From contig CP092871.1 of NCBI GenBank assembly GCA_030710605.1, forward strand, positions 64,871,887 through 64,935,886: DNA of 64,000 nucleotides, in the 5' to 3' direction. The DNA comes from Cordylochernes scorpioides. Taxonomy: Eukaryota; Arthropoda; Arachnida; Pseudoscorpiones; Chernetidae. Every line of letters begins with the position of its first letter. Positions within the stretch are counted from its first letter, which is position 1. The notes below the pieces were generated by a model. That model worked only from the letters and a program-made list of their open reading frames with translations, was not told the DNA's origin and did no database searches. A program made the position numbers and the translations under genes. Positions 34,136 to 45,575 of the stretch are shown piece after piece.

Positions 34136-34175
34136 CCACGCAGACGAGGGCCAACAGCCCGAAACGCTTACGTGG
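34136..34175 (+). ncRNA. Decayed hammerhead motif HH2
   Basis: CCACG...CGTGG stem I and stem II GGGC-CAACA-GCCC are intact and GAAAC is present, but the first core word reads CAGACGA in place of CTGANGA. The changed base is essential, so it is probably inactive. Confidence 0.5.
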
Positions 34176-35008
34176 TAAGCTTTTATTTATTAATCAAGAA
34201 TGAGTATTTGGCAAATTCTGGAATAATTAAAAATCAACGAATAGTTGATATTTATAGCGATATATGGCGTAAGCCATCAGCAACTTTCAGTTGCACGATA
34301 AGGAGATCCTTTTTTTTTTTCTTAGTTTATGCGCCTTATCCCAGTATAATAACACATGTGTACTATTTTTTAAATTTTATGAATTTGTTAAATTGTGGTT
34401 ACAGCGTGTTGAAATAGTAAAATAAAAATTTATACAAGAAGCAGTTTGTCATATATGAAGGCATATTAACTGAACTCCATCTCCACCTTTTTGAGAAATT
34501 TAAAGTTAAATTGTATTAGGAACAAGTTTATGAATTAATAGAAATACACCTCCTGATCGTGCATCTAAAATTTGCTGATGGCTTGTGTCATTTGTCGGGA
34601 AAATATCAACTTATCGTTGATTTTTAATTATTTCAGAATTGGCCAAATACCTTTTTTGATTAATCAAAAAAAGCTACCACGTATGCATTTCAGGCTGTTG
34701 GCCCTCATCATCGAAGTGCAAGCTATATCTTAGCGACTAAAAAGCTTTTCTTTGAGAATTCCTGAAAAATCAAGGAATTAGTATTTAAGATCATTAGTGC
34801 GTGAGAACACCAAACTATATGAAAAAATAGTACAAAATTGTAATTGTACTGGATGAAATTGTATTATCTGTTTCTGAACCCAGTAACATTTTATTTTGTA
34901 CGATTTTCATATATTTTGGCGTTCTCACTCCCTTACGGCCTTAAATACCCATTCCTTGATTTTTGAAGAAGCTTAAAATACTTTTTTGTCGTTGAGGTAT
35001 AGCTTGCC

Positions 35009-35048
35009 CCACGCTGAGGAGAGCCAACAACCTGAAAGTCGTACGTGG
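35009..35048 (+). ncRNA. Decayed hammerhead motif HH3
   Basis: Stem I CCACG/CGTGG and core words CTGAGGA and GAAA are present with a GTA triplet before the stem I partner. Stem II (gagccaacaacct) no longer pairs well. It is probably inactive. Confidence 0.45.
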
Positions 35049-35359
35049 TTAGTCTTTCTTGATTAATCAAAAAAGGATATTTCTCCAAAACTTGAATAAT
35101 TAAAAATCAACGATTAGTTGATATTTAGTCCAACAGATAGAGCAAGCCATCAGGAACTTTTAGTTGCAGGAAAAGGATATATTTTCTTTTTATTATATCA
35201 GTGAGTTTGAAGGTTCGAGAATATTAGTCCTATAAAAATTGATTCGTTTGATATTTTTGAATTAATATAGAGTGATTATAGATAATTATAGATTATATAA
35301 AAAAGTATGAACTTAATAGCTATAGAGAGTGTGTGTGTATATACTGAATATACGTATAT

Positions 35360-35732
35360 TGTCATAACCAAAAATGTACATAGCTTGTAACTGTAAATAA
35401 TACATCGGCAGCTTGGCGAATGTTATGTACCTAAGCCCCGATAGGTGGCGCGCGCTGTCAGCTTGGCAAGTGTTATGTACCTAAGCTCCGATAGATGGCG
35501 GGGACGCTAGGCGGGAAGTTTGTAAACAATAGTTGCCATCTTGAGGGGTGGAGTCGATCGCCAGCCGTTTGGGTCTCTGACATTACTTCCTTAATTTACC
35601 ATTATTTTTATCCATTTAACTTAGTCTACCTCTATTTCTTTTTATCCCTCAAACTATTTAACTATTTAAAGTCATCTAATTAATTATTATTTTATTCTAT
35701 CCAAACGACTCGTCACCTTCATTACTGTGACA
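35360..35732 (+). repeat. G3 5' LTR
   Basis: It runs from tgtcataacc to attactgtgaca. It holds a partly duplicated segment: gcttggc(g/a)a(a/g)tgttatgtacctaagc occurs twice, each followed by ccgatag(g/a)tggcg. A candidate primer-binding site, tggtggaga, follows at 35736. Confidence 0.93.
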
Positions 35733-35826
35733 TTCTGGTGGAGACAAGCTGGATCATCCCTTCGCTGCCCAAGCTATAAGAAGAAGTTGTAGAATCCAAG
35801 GATTACACCCATTGGAATATTCTAAG

Positions 35827-38536
35827 ATGCAACACGAAGGAAGAGAGACCCCACAGGGTGAGTACACTTCAAACCTATAAGAAACCCTTCTATATTTTCG
35901 AATTTCTCCGGGTCAAAGCCCGGAGAAATGGTTGAAAGAGTACCATCGTGTAGCTCGCTACAACTGCTGGGACAGTTCCATGTGCCTGGCGAATGTTTAC
36001 TTCTTCCTCTCAGGAACGGCCAAATTCTGGTTTGAGAATGTAGAGGAACAAATAACCTCATGGGAACTTTTTGAGACAAAGTTGTCTCAGGCCTTTGGGC
36101 ATTACGCAAGCGAAAAAGACCAACTTTTAGAAAAACTAAGAGCCAGGGCCCAAGGAAAGGGAGAGTCTAGTGAGGCGTATATTCAAGACGTCCTCTATTT
36201 ATGCAAACAAATAAACCCCAACATGAATGAAAATGAGAAAGTTGCTCATTTAGTTGAGGGGGTCTCAGAGGAAATTTATAGGGAATTATAACCTTTGAAA
36301 TTGCCACCACAAGGAGTTTATAAGGTGGTGTCGAAAAATCTAACTATCTCAAAAGAAACGTGTGAATACGCGGATAGTTTTTGACACACTGCTGAATGCT
36401 GCCGCCATCAACCCAGAAGAATCGGAATCTTTGGAGGATCTCATTAGACGTATCGTCCGAGAAGAAATCCACCATGCATTGAATCCCGAGCCAGCCACTC
36501 TCAAACAATCTTCCCTGGATCTAATTATCCGAGAGGAGGTTGAAAGGAACCTGTCTGCCATTTCGTAGCCCGTTCAAAGGCCAATGCCACGACAGCAGTA
36601 CTCTAACTTTCCCCAAATATTCAAACAGACGCCACGACAGAAGTTCCTGAACCAAAGACCACCGGCACCCAACCAGACACCACCACAGAGAAAATGAATG
36701 GAGGGCACACGAAAACGTTCAAATATGTTTTTATTGCGGTCGCCCGGGACATGTAGCCTGATTTTGCCGAGACAGAAGGCCTGTTTTCGAGGAAGCCAGG
36801 TTAAGAAGGCCGGCCTACTCCAATAAATACAACACCTGGTTCAATCAAAATGCCGAAGAAGTTGAGTTCGTAGATTGTCGCTTTCGAAACCCATCGCCCT
36901 ATCCTGACCGTGGAAGATCTCCCTCAAGACGAAACGCAATCCCGTAGCCCTCTCGCCTATCCAGTCAATCTCCTCGCCGCCTAAGCCAGGGAAACTATGA
37001 AGAGCGACCGAGACTGGAGGTAAGGCCGCTGACGAAAGTATAAATCCTCCCCCTTTTATAACTGCGAACATGGAACGGAACTACGTTTTATCACCATAAA
37101 TGGACAGAATGTTGAGGCCTTAGTCGATTCTGGAGCCGATTATTCCGTAATCTCGGAAAGTTTTCGCCGATATTTGAAAATTCCGTTCTTTGCAGAAAAA
37201 AGGGCCTGTACTGAGAGTCTCCAATAGGAAGCACATCGAAACTATGGGGTGCCGCAACTTAAAAGTGTCAATTGAAGAACTTGAGATTTATTTTACTTTT
37301 GTTGTCTTCTCTGAATGTAGCCATCACATAATTCTTGGTCTTGATTTCTTTCGAGCCACAAGTGCAGTGATTGATTGTGGAAGAGGTGAAATATATTTGA
37401 ATGAAAGTGTTAACGACGGCCTAGAAGAAAATCTGCCTACACATGCGTTAGAAGACTGTTTTGTTCCAGCTCGCTCAATTAAGAAAATCACGGTTATTAA
37501 CGAAGAGATTCGAGGTGGAAAAGATCTAATGATAGAAGGAAGCAAATATCTCATCTTAAAAAAAGAATTGGTCATACCAACATCCATAATTAACTTCCAT
37601 CACGGCAGAGGGGAGATATGGGTACCTAATGGGACTTCTCAGAATTAAATAATACCAGCTGGCATGCCTGTAGGATATTTGAGGAAAATTGGAAGTAACG
37701 GAATCTACAGTGTTGACACAGCTGAAGACGAGAAAACGAGAAAACAAGATTTTGAGAGAAAATCATTCAGTACAACCTCCAATGTGAAACATAAAATTGA
37801 CACCTCAGACAGCCGTCCTATTAAACAACGACCATATCGGGTGTCTCCTGTCGAAAGACGAGCTATACAAAGTGAAGTCGATGAAACGATGAAGATGGGA
37901 ATTGTACAACCGTCCGAAAGTCCTTGGTCGTCCCCAGTATTTTTGGTTAAGGAGTAAGATGGGTCCTGGAGATTTTGCGTATAGACTACCGAAAGCTTAA
38001 CAAGGTCACCAAAAGGATGTGTATCCTTTACTTAGAAATTATGATGTTTTGGATAACTTAACAGGAGCTAAATTCTTTTCCAGCATGGACATACGTACAG
38101 GATACTAGCAAATAGAAATCGACGAGGAAGATCGGGAGAAGACAGCTTTCATCACCCCTGATGGCTTATATGAGTTCCGGGTGATGCCCTTCGGTCTATG
38201 CAAGCACCGGCAACATTCGAAAGAATGATGGACAAGCTTCTAGCAGGATTGAAAGGGACAATTTGTCTTTGTTATTTAGACGATATAATTGTTTATGCTA
38301 CATCCTTTAAAGAACATATTGAACGCCTAGGGAAAGTTCTCAGATGCATCCAGCAAGCAGGCTTGTGTATTAATCATGAGAAGTGCCGTTTTGGGTCAAG
38401 AGAAATCAAAGTGTTAGGACATCTGGTTACAGAAAGCGGCATTCGCCCTGATTCCGACAAAATTGAAGCAATTACAAATTTCCCGACTCCAAAAACAACA
38501 ACTGAAGTAAGAAGCTTCATGGGATTGTGTTCATAT
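35827..38536 (+). pseudogene. G3 gag and 5' half of pol, pseudogene
   Basis: The likely start is the ATG at 35827. Gag capsid region lies at 35932-36291 (FFLSGTAKFWFENVEEQ) and the zinc knuckle at about 36727-36775 (CFYCGRPGHVA then a stop). Protease lies near 37110 (LVDSGADYSVIS). A long linker ORF is at 37190-37648. RT begins at 37664 (KQRPYRVSPVERRAIQSEVD), with several breaks at 37955-38210, and the catalytic YLDD is near 38275. It stops at the G2 insertion. It is badly broken. Confidence 0.9.
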
Positions 38537-38870
38537 TGTTACATCATGATTAATGGCGTATTTCTTATATTATTTTTAATATATTTGAAATTTAAATTAT
38601 ATATTTATTTATTTTTCTATTCTATGATATTTATTTAAAACAGATTATTTAGATTATAATCATTTGTATTTAGGTACACTGTGACTTCACAGCTCTCTTT
38701 GATGTGAGAAAATAAATGGGGGATTCTGGAGGCTACTTAAAGAAGACTTATATCGTTATTCCCTTTTATAAAGTTGCAGGATGGTTGAAACATGCTCTGG
38801 TAAGATGCAAGACCCAGCACAGGAGAGAATCAAGGCTGAAGAGTCTGCCAAGCCGCCACTTGGTGCAACA
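38537..38870 (+). repeat. G2 5' LTR
   Basis: It starts tgttacatc and ends ggtgcaaca. It is like the G1 LTR but lacks a few bases in the T/A-rich part and reads agattataatcat where G1 has ttaatttatcatcat. The gag ATG at 38781 is inside it. A primer-binding site candidate (tggtggagatgc) starts at 38873. Confidence 0.96.
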
Positions 38871-39929
38871 ATTGGTGGAGATGCTAGTTCCGACCCAGTT
38901 GTCCTGAATCCCAACATCGACATCCCCAAGTATGATGGAACAGAAGACCCTCGCCCATGGATAGAATCCCTCGAAGAGATTGGTTTCCTCTATCATTGGG
39001 CAGACTACATAATTGCCCGTTATGCCGCCATGAACATGACGGGAAGCGCTAAAACCTGGTTGAATTTACACAAAGCGAGTTTCACGAGCTGGGAAAATAT
39101 TAAAATCCGCCTCATTCAGGATTTTTCTCTGGACGCCAATAAAGAAGAACTAAGAATGAAGCTCAACAGAATGCAACACTGGAATGAACCAGCAATCAGG
39201 TTCGCGGAAGACATCCTAGTGTTGTGCAACAAGGTTGACCCCGCAATGGAAGAAGAAACAAAAATCGATCATGTTATTGGAGGACTGAAAAAAGAGTACT
39301 CATTCGCGCTCTACCTGAACCCTCCTAAAACGACCGATGAACTTCTTGTCGTGTGCAAGAAAATGGATTCTTTTGAAAAGAAGTATCGGGAACGTGTGGA
39401 GAAATCCAGAAACCTATATAACGGCCCACGCTATTCTAGACCCCAACAACAATCGAGGTACGTGCCGCCGACTGCCACACGAAACTACCAGACCCCTTCC
39501 AGGCCCCAAGCCCCTGTTTCCAATAATTACAAGAACGACTTCCCTCCTACTCCCAGGCAGCATCGAAACAACTTGACCCAGCCCTTTACCCCGAGACGTC
39601 CTTATAATCCAAACTTTGTGCCTAAACCAAACCTCCAGAGAAACACCTACAATAAAAGTCAAGAAGTGAGCAAAAATAGGACGGAAGATGGAAGACCAAT
39701 CTGCTTCAAGTGTAACAAGCCAGGGCACGTGGCCCGTTATTGTAGGGTCAAGTTTATAAGAATCCTAGAAGAGGATCCAACAGCTACCCAAGAGAAGATC
39801 GAAGAGAAATGCCAAATGAATGAAATATCAGATAAATCAGGACCTCGGCTTTATGCTGATGTATGTCATAGCACAGAGACAAATATTCCTACCCGGAATA
39901 GATATTCCGTGTTGGAAGATTTAAACTAA
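38781..39929 (+). CDS. gag: Gypsy G2 Gag (382 aa)
   Basis: Gag is the structural protein that assembles particles and binds element RNA. It starts MVETCSGK within the LTR and translates through the primer-binding site. The capsid-like domain spans about residues 45-200 (GSAKTWLNLHKASF; RFAEDILVLCNKV). A basic, Pro/Asn/Arg-rich stretch at about 215-300 precedes the CCHC knuckle CFKCNKPGHVARYC at about 307-320. The frame is open throughout and differs from G1 Gag at only a small share of residues. It ends at TAA (39927-39929), right after the T TTA AAC slippery heptamer. Confidence 0.96.
   Translation: MVETCSGKMQDPAQERIKAEESAKPPLGATIGGDASSDPVVLNPNIDIPKYDGTEDPRPWIESLEEIGFLYHWADYIIARYAAMNMTGSAKTWLNLHKASFTSWENIKIRLIQDFSLDANKEELRMKLNRMQHWNEPAIRFAEDILVLCNKVDPAMEEETKIDHVIGGLKKEYSFALYLNPPKTTDELLVVCKKMDSFEKKYRERVEKSRNLYNGPRYSRPQQQSRYVPPTATRNYQTPSRPQAPVSNNYKNDFPPTPRQHRNNLTQPFTPRRPYNPNFVPKPNLQRNTYNKSQEVSKNRTEDGRPICFKCNKPGHVARYCRVKFIRILEEDPTATQEKIEEKCQMNEISDKSGPRLYADVCHSTETNIPTRNRYSVLEDLN
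39920..39926 (+). promoter_or_regulatory. Minus-1 frameshift slippery site T TTA AAC (G2)
   Basis: It is identical in sequence and position to the site in G1: zero-frame codons TTA AAC followed by the gag TAA. The pol frame is open from 39926. Conservation across two copies whose pol genes differ considerably suggests that the site is functional. Confidence 0.82.
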
Positions 39930-42900
39930 GCGTCGCGCCTGAATATGTCAATCAAAGCAAGTCGACCATAAATGGAATCAAAAAGTTTGACCCTACATAC
40001 AAATTAAAAATTCATGTGGACAAGATAGGAACTTTTGAAGCTTTGGTTGATACAGGCGCCGACCTCTCAGTGGTCGACCTCAGAACGGCCCTCGATACAG
40101 GCCATGGTATAAGTAAACTCGCAAAAACTTGTGCAGGACCCGATGGAAAAAAATTAGACATAGTAGGAAGTATATTGTTAAATATAAAAATTGATGACAA
40201 AGCATTATCGCACAAATTTGTGATTTTGAAAACGCATTTACGGACATTAATTTTTGGAAGAGATTTCCTTAAGAAAATGAACGCGAAAATAGATTGCAAA
40301 AAAGAAATAATAAAATACGATCTGACGAATAATCATGACATAAGCAATTATGAACTGAAAAAAATAAAAAGCGTTGAAGATACTGTTATACCTGAACTGT
40401 CTATTAGATTAATTAAGGCCTCAATAGAAGCAGAGGATGGCGAATATATCATCGAAGAGAACAACAGAATGATTCAAACAAATGGCCTTCGATTGGCAAG
40501 AAGTTTGCTTGCTGTCACGGATAGGAAAACTCATATCTGGATAACGAACCCTTATCCTCGACCTTTAAAAATCATGAAAGACCAAACATTGGCTCATGGA
40601 AGCCTTCCTGCAGAGGTAAAGTTCATAGAGAAGTTAGAGCAAATTAATAATGACGAAATCCAATTTCAGATAAACAAAAATCTATCACCTAAAGAAAAAG
40701 AGGATTTGAAACAAATTTTGATTAAGTATGCTGATTTGTTTTCGCCGAGGTTAGGCAGGACCAATTTGGCAAAACACCGGATCGATACAGAAGATGCAAA
40801 ACCGATAAAGCACAAGCCATATAGGGTGAGCCCCAAAGAACGGGACATTATAAAAGATCAAATTGATGAAATGCTCAAAGAAGGCATAATTAGACCATCT
40901 TCAAGTCCCTGGTCTTTCCCTGTAATACTGGTCAAGAAGAGAGATGGTAAGTTCAGATTTTGTGTAGACTATAGAAAATTGAATGAGGTAACAGTAAAGG
41001 ATGTTTATCCAATCCCAAGAATTGATGACGTAATGGATACTCTCCAAGGATCGAAGTACTTCTCAGCAATAGACCTTAGATCGGGATATTGGCAAGTCGA
41101 AATTGAAGAGAAAGAAAAGGAGAAGACAGCTTTCACTACGACCCACGGTTTATACGAATTCAACGTCATGCCCTTTGGACTATGCAACGCCCCTGCTACT
41201 TTTGAGAGGAATATGGACAATGTGCTTGGAAATCTAAGATGGCAGATTTGCCTTTGTTATCTGGACGACGTTATTATATACAGCTCAGACTTTCCAACCC
41301 ACCTTAAAAGACTTGAAGCTGTCTTAAAATGTTTTAGTGAATCTAATTTGAAACTGAACGACAAGAAATGCAGATTTGCTTTTGAAGAACTTGAGATCCT
41401 TGGTCATATAACCAACCAACAGGGTATAAAACCGGCCGAATATAATATCAAAGCCGTTAGGGATTTTCCTCAGCCCAAGAAGGTCAAAGAAGTACAATCG
41501 TTCCTAGGAATGTGTTCCTATTATAGAAAATTCATTAAAGATTTCTCATTAATTGCTGACCCATTGACAGGACTCATCAGGAAAAATGCGCAATTTACCT
41601 GGACAGAAAAACAAGAGGAAGCATTTCAAAACCTTAAAAAAGCTCTGATAAATCCGCCAATTTTAGGTCACTTTGATCCAAATGCAGCCACCTACATTCA
41701 CACAGACGCCTCTAACATCGGCTTAGGTGCAACACTGGTCCAAATTATCTGTGGGGAAGAGAAGGTGATATCATATTTGAGTCGAACTCTAAGTAAAGCT
41801 GAGCAAAATTACTCAACCACCGAAAAGGAATGTTTGGCTGTGGTGTGGGCGATATCAAAACTACGACCCTACCTATATGGAAGACACTTCAAGATAATTA
41901 CAGACCATCACGCATTGTGCTGGCTGAAAAATCTTAAAGATCCAACAGGTAGACTTGCAAGGTGGGCACTGAAAATTCAGGAATACGATTTTGACATAAT
42001 ACACAAATCGGGTAAAAAACATATGGATGCTGATGGCTTATCTAGAGGACCCCTACCTGAAACGGATTGGGTCGAAGATTATGAACGACTATTTTTGAAT
42101 CAGATAATAAATGAAGAGGATGAATTCATAGAAAATGTTAAGAAAAGCCTTAAAGGAAGCAAACGAGCAATCACACAGAATTTTAAAGAGGAAAATGGAT
42201 GTCTATATAAGAAGAACCCAAACCCTGAAGGCAGAGCATGGTTGCTGGTAGTGCCGAAGAAGAGAAGGAAAGAAATCATGAGTGAATTCCACAACCATAT
42301 GCTGAATGGCCATCTAGGCGTCGCCAGAACCACATACCGTTTGAAGAATAAATATCATTGGCCTTCCATGCTGAAAGATGTTTCAGAATTTGTAAAGACG
42401 TGCCATCTTTGCCAAAGTCGGAAAGGTTCAAATCAGTCGCCCTCTGGACTTTTGCAACCCATTCCCCCAGCTAACTACCCTTTTGAAAGAATCGGGATTG
42501 ACTTTGTTGGTCCCTTGCCATCAACGAAAAGAAGAAGGAAGTGGATAATTGTGTTGACTGATTATTATACCAGGTACGCTGAAACAAAGGCAGTCTCAGA
42601 AGCAACAGTGAAAGAAGTCTCTACATTTTTAATCGAACAAATTTTTTTACGTCACGGGGCCCCAAGGTTTCTTATTAGTGACAGAGGTTCACAGTTCACT
42701 AGCAATTTGATGAAGGAGGTTATGAAAATATGCAAAGTTAAACACTGCTTCACGACGAGCTACCATCCCCAGACTAACGGACTAACGGAACGGCTAAATA
42801 GAACTCTAATCAACATGATAAGCATGTATGTAAATACAGACCAGAAGAACTGGGACGAAATCCTCCCTTTCGTCACCCACGCGTACAATACCACGATTCA

Positions 42901-43393
42901 AGAAACCACAGGCTACTCTCCATTTTTCCTGTTATTTGGGAGGGAACCCATGTCCCTCTTAGACGACGATAATATCCCAATTGACAGTAACATGAACGAT
43001 TATGATGAATATATAGAAAATTACTTAGATAAAATAGCAAGGACGAAACAGGTAGTCATTAACAACACAGAGAAGACTCAGGAAAGAATGAAGAGAAACT
43101 ATGACAAAAAACACAACGAGAGAATCTATGAACCAGGACATTTAGTGGCAGTTTGGACACCAGTCAGGAAAATCGGAAAATGTGAAAAACTATTGAGAAA
43201 ATATTTTGGCCCATATCGAATATTAAAGAAGCTGTCTAACGTAAATTACTTAATTGAGCCGAAAGATAATCCTGGCCAAGACCCATTGATTGTCCATGTC
43301 TCAAGACTCAAACCCTATTTTGAGAGAATTGATGAGGTAACTCACGAGGACGTGACGACCTCTGGAGAGGGGGAAGTGTTACATCATGATTAA
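39926..43393 (+). CDS. pol: Gypsy G2 Pol (protease-RT-RNase H-integrase), intact
   Basis: It is made as Gag-Pol by a minus-1 slip; the open frame runs 1156 codons without a break and stops 17 bases into the 3' LTR. In order: protease (LVDTGADLSVV, about 40043); RT (FPVILVKKRDGKFRFCVDYR, about 40915; YLDD, about 41260); RNase H (YIHTDASNIGLGATLVQ, about 41694); integrase zinc region (HNHMLNGHLGVARTT...CHLCQSRK, about 42290-42425); and integrase core (GIDFVGP, ISDRGSQF, NGLTERLN, about 42497-42800). A C-terminal tail follows. The first 400 bases match G1 closely, while the rest differs much more. All catalytic motifs I can check are present. Confidence 0.95.
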   Translation, partial: LSVAPEYVNQSKSTINGIKKFDPTYKLKIHVDKIGTFEALVDTGADLSVVDLRTALDTGHGISKLAKTCAGPDGKKLDIVGSILLNIKIDDKALSHKFVILKTHLRTLIFGRDFLKKMNAKIDCKKEIIKYDLTNNHDISNYELKKIKSVEDTVIPELSIRLIKASIEAEDGEYIIEENNRMIQTNGLRLARSLLAVTDRKTHIWITNPYPRPLKIMKDQTLAHGSLPAEVKFIEKLEQINNDEIQFQINKNLSPKEKEDLKQILIKYADLFSPRLGRTNLAKHRIDTEDAKPIKHKPYRVSPKERDIIKDQIDEMLKEGIIRPSSSPWSFPVILVKKRDGKFRFCVDYRKLNEVTVKDVYPIPRIDDVMDTLQGSKYFSAIDLRSGYWQVEIEEKEKEKTAFTTTHGLYEFNVMPFGLCNAPATFERNMDNVLGNLRWQICLCYLDDVIIYSSDFPTHLKRLEAVLKCFSESNLKLNDKKCRFAFEELEILGHITNQQGIKPAEYNIKAVRDFPQPKKVKEVQSFLGMCSYYRKFIKDFSLIADPLTGLIRKNAQFTWTEKQEEAFQNLKKALINPPILGHFDPNAATYIHTDASNIGLGATLVQIICGEEKVISYLSRTLSKAEQNYSTTEKECLAVVWAISKLRPYLYGRHFKIITDHHALCWLKNLKDPTGRLARWALKIQEYDFDIIHKSGKKHMDADGLSRGPLPETDWVEDYERLFLNQIINEEDEFIENVKKSLKGSKRAITQNFKEENGCLYKKNPNPEGRAWLLVVPKKRRKEIMSEFHNHMLNGHLGVARTTYRLKNKYHWPSMLKDVSEFVKTCHLCQSRKGSNQSPSGLLQPIPPANYPFERIGIDFVGPLPSTKRRRKWIIVLTDYYTRYAETKAVSEATVKEVSTFLIEQIFLRHGAPRFLISDRGSQFTSNLMKEVMKICKVKHCFTTSYHPQTNGLTERLNRTLINMISMYVNTDQKNWDEILPFVTHAYNTTIQETTGYSPFFLLFGREPMSLLDDDNIPIDSNMNDYDEYIENYLDKIARTKQVVINNTEKTQERMKRNYDKKHNERIYEPGHLVAVWTPVRKIGKCEKLLRKYFGPYRILKKLSNVNYLIEPKDNPGQDPLIVHVSRLKPYFERIDEVTHEDVTTSGEGEVLHHD

Positions 43394-43710
43394 TGGCGTA
43401 TTTCTTATATTATTTTTAATATATTTGAAATTTAAATTATATATTTATTTATTTTTCTATTCTATGATATTTATTTAAAACAGATTATTTAGATTATAAT
43501 CATTTGTATTTAGGTACACTGTGACTTCACAGCTCTCTTTGATGTGAGAAAATAAATGGGGGATTCTGGAGGCTACTTAAAGAAGACTTATATCGTTATT
43601 CCCTTTTATAAAGTTGCAGGATGGTTGAAACACGCTCTGGTAAGATGCAAGACCCAGCACAGGAGAGAATCAAGGCTGAAGAGTCTGCCAAGCCGCCACT
43701 TGGTGCAACA
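43377..43710 (+). repeat. G2 3' LTR
   Basis: It is 334 bases long with one visible difference from the 5' LTR. It is followed by atat and then the resumed G3 pol frame. A 263-codon ORF that starts in this LTR (43556) and runs into G3 RNase H is a chance junction. Confidence 0.96.
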
Positions 43711-45518
43711 ATATTACAGGCGATTTATGAAAGATTTTGCAAATAAAGCAAAGCCGTTACACGACCTCCTGAGGAATAACGTGAAGTTCTTTTGGTCTAA
43801 CGAACAAGAACAGTCTTTCCAAATATTAAAATCAGCCCTAACTACCGATCCTGTACTTGGCCATTTTAAAGAAGATGCTGAGACACTTGTACATACCGAC
43901 GCGAGTGGATATGGCGTCAGAGCAGTACTGACCCAACTATTAGAAGGAAAAGAAAAGCATATCGCCTATGCATCAAGAACACTTAACGCCGCAGAAAGAA
44001 ATTATTCCACGACGGAGAGGGAATGCCTAGCTGTAGTTTGGGTCATTTACAAGTTCAGAACATATTTGTTTGGAAAACACTTCACCGTCGTCTCCGACCA
44101 TCATTCCCTGTGTTGGCTAGCTAATGTAAAGGATCCATCGGGAAGGCTATCCAGATGGGCCTTGCCACTTCAAGAGTTCGACATATCTATTGTGTATAAG
44201 AATGGTAAAAGACACCAAGATGCGGATTGCCTCTCAAGAAGTCCTCTCCCCCAATCCAACGAAGATAACATACCAGAATTGTCTTCAATTACCGACATAA
44301 GAGCAAAGAAGCGATGTCCAGAACAGAAAATTAATTCAGAAAATTGATTCCAAAATTGAAAGTGGATACAAAATAATCGACGGCATCCTCTACCGCAAAA
44401 ACAACGATCCCATGGGCAAACCTTGGCTCTTAGTAGTGCCCAAACAAATGAGGGTTGACATTTTGAGGGAAGCCCACGATGTACCAATGGCGGGACACCT
44501 GGGATTTGCAAATACATACGACCGCATTAGAAGAAAATATTTCTGGCCCGGCTTGCATAGATCTGTGCGAGAATATGTGGCTCATTGTCGAGAATGTCAA
44601 CGGCGAAAATGTTCTACCGAACGTCCACCAGGGCAACTTGTGCCAATTCCGCCAGTTGCACGACCTTTTCAGAAAATAGGGATAGATTTGTTAGGAAGAT
44701 TCCCTACCTCGAATGGCAATAAATGGACCGTTGTCGCGACAGACTATCTAACAAGGTATGCTATGACCAAAGCCATACCAAATGGAAGTTCGGAAGAAGA
44801 TGGAAAATTTATAGTAGAAGACGTGATCCTCAAACATGGAGCCCCCAGAGAATTGATTTCAGACCGAGGTCGAACGTTTATATCCCGCACAATACGGGAG
44901 ATTAACAACCTCTGTGGAACCGCACATCGCTTTACTTCTGCCTACCACCCCCAGACAAATGGCCTGACCGAGAGACTCAACAAGACACTTGGTGACATGC
45001 TGTCTATGTATGTTAACGTAGACCAAAGTCTCCCTTACGTAACCTTTTCCTATAACACCGCCAAACAGGAAACCACTGGGTTTACCCCTTTCTATCTTGT
45101 ACACGGACGCGATGTCGAGACCCCATTGGACACCATCCTGACGTATAGAGAAGAAGACAATCTGGAAGATTACGTGGAGAGTTTGATCACAAATGCCGAG
45201 GACGCACGCTAGCTGGCCCGTTTGAATATCTTAAAGGCACAAGAAAAAGACAAATCTCGATACGACAAAAGCCACAGACCTGTCCAGTACTGCGCGGAAG
45301 ACCTTGTGTGAGTGTACACTCCTGTGGGTAAACAAGGACTGTTGGAGAAGCTACTTAAAAGATACTTCGGCCCCTATAAAGTTGTGAGACAACTGTCTGA
45401 AGTAACTTATGAAGTAATGGCTTTGGAAAGGAAACCCCGACAACGGAATATCAAAGACATCGTCCACGTCCTACGGATGAAACCATACAGAAGCCCAGAA
45501 GAACAAACACAGGACTGA
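43711..45518 (+). pseudogene. G3 3' half of pol, pseudogene
   Basis: It continues the interrupted frame (YYRRFMKDF). RNase H is at 43710-44250 (LVHTDASGYGVRAVLTQL), with one frameshift at about 44345. The integrase zinc region is at 44475-44610 (GHLGFANTYDRIRRKYFWP, CRECQRRK) and the core at 44680-44980 (GIDLLGRF, ISDRGRTF, NGLTERLN). Stops occur at 45210 and 45309. The tail (LLEKLLKRYFGPYKVVRQLS) runs to 45518. This half is better kept than the gag half. Confidence 0.9.
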
Positions 45519-45575
45519 TCTCTTTTTATTTTTTTAAGCAGCGGGTCGCTGCCTATTTTTTGAAAAGGGGAGTAA

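Larger units (their letters stand above)
33847..35250. repeat. Cluster of Penelope-type terminal repeats with decayed hammerheads
   Basis: At least three related segments lie here: 34090-34320, 34560-34740 (inverted) and 34880-35175. They share words such as attcctgat/attccttgatttt, tagcttgc-ccacg, gagggccaaca, cgtacgtggttagtc, aaaaatcaacgattagttgat, and agcaagccatcag-aactttcagttgca. Similar words are found at 31227-31430. No reverse transcriptase remains. The segments resemble the terminal repeat around 48540-48780. Confidence 0.65.
38537..43710 (+). mobile_element. Gypsy LTR retrotransposon G2, apparently complete and young
   Basis: The two 334-base LTRs (38537-38870, 43377-43710) differ at one site by eye (aaacatgc versus aaacacgc). 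The duplication is atat (38533-38536, 43711-43714). Gag (382 codons) and Pol (open from 39926 to 43393) are unbroken. The slippery site and purine tract (ggagagggggaag) are in place. There is no env. It lies inside the pol of G3. All visible parts needed for movement are present, so it may be active; expression is unknown. Confidence 0.96.

Noticed and set aside
43556-44347. A 263-codon gene starting in the G2 3' LTR
   Set aside because: It is a chance fusion of an LTR frame, not the gag frame, with the resumed G3 RNase H.
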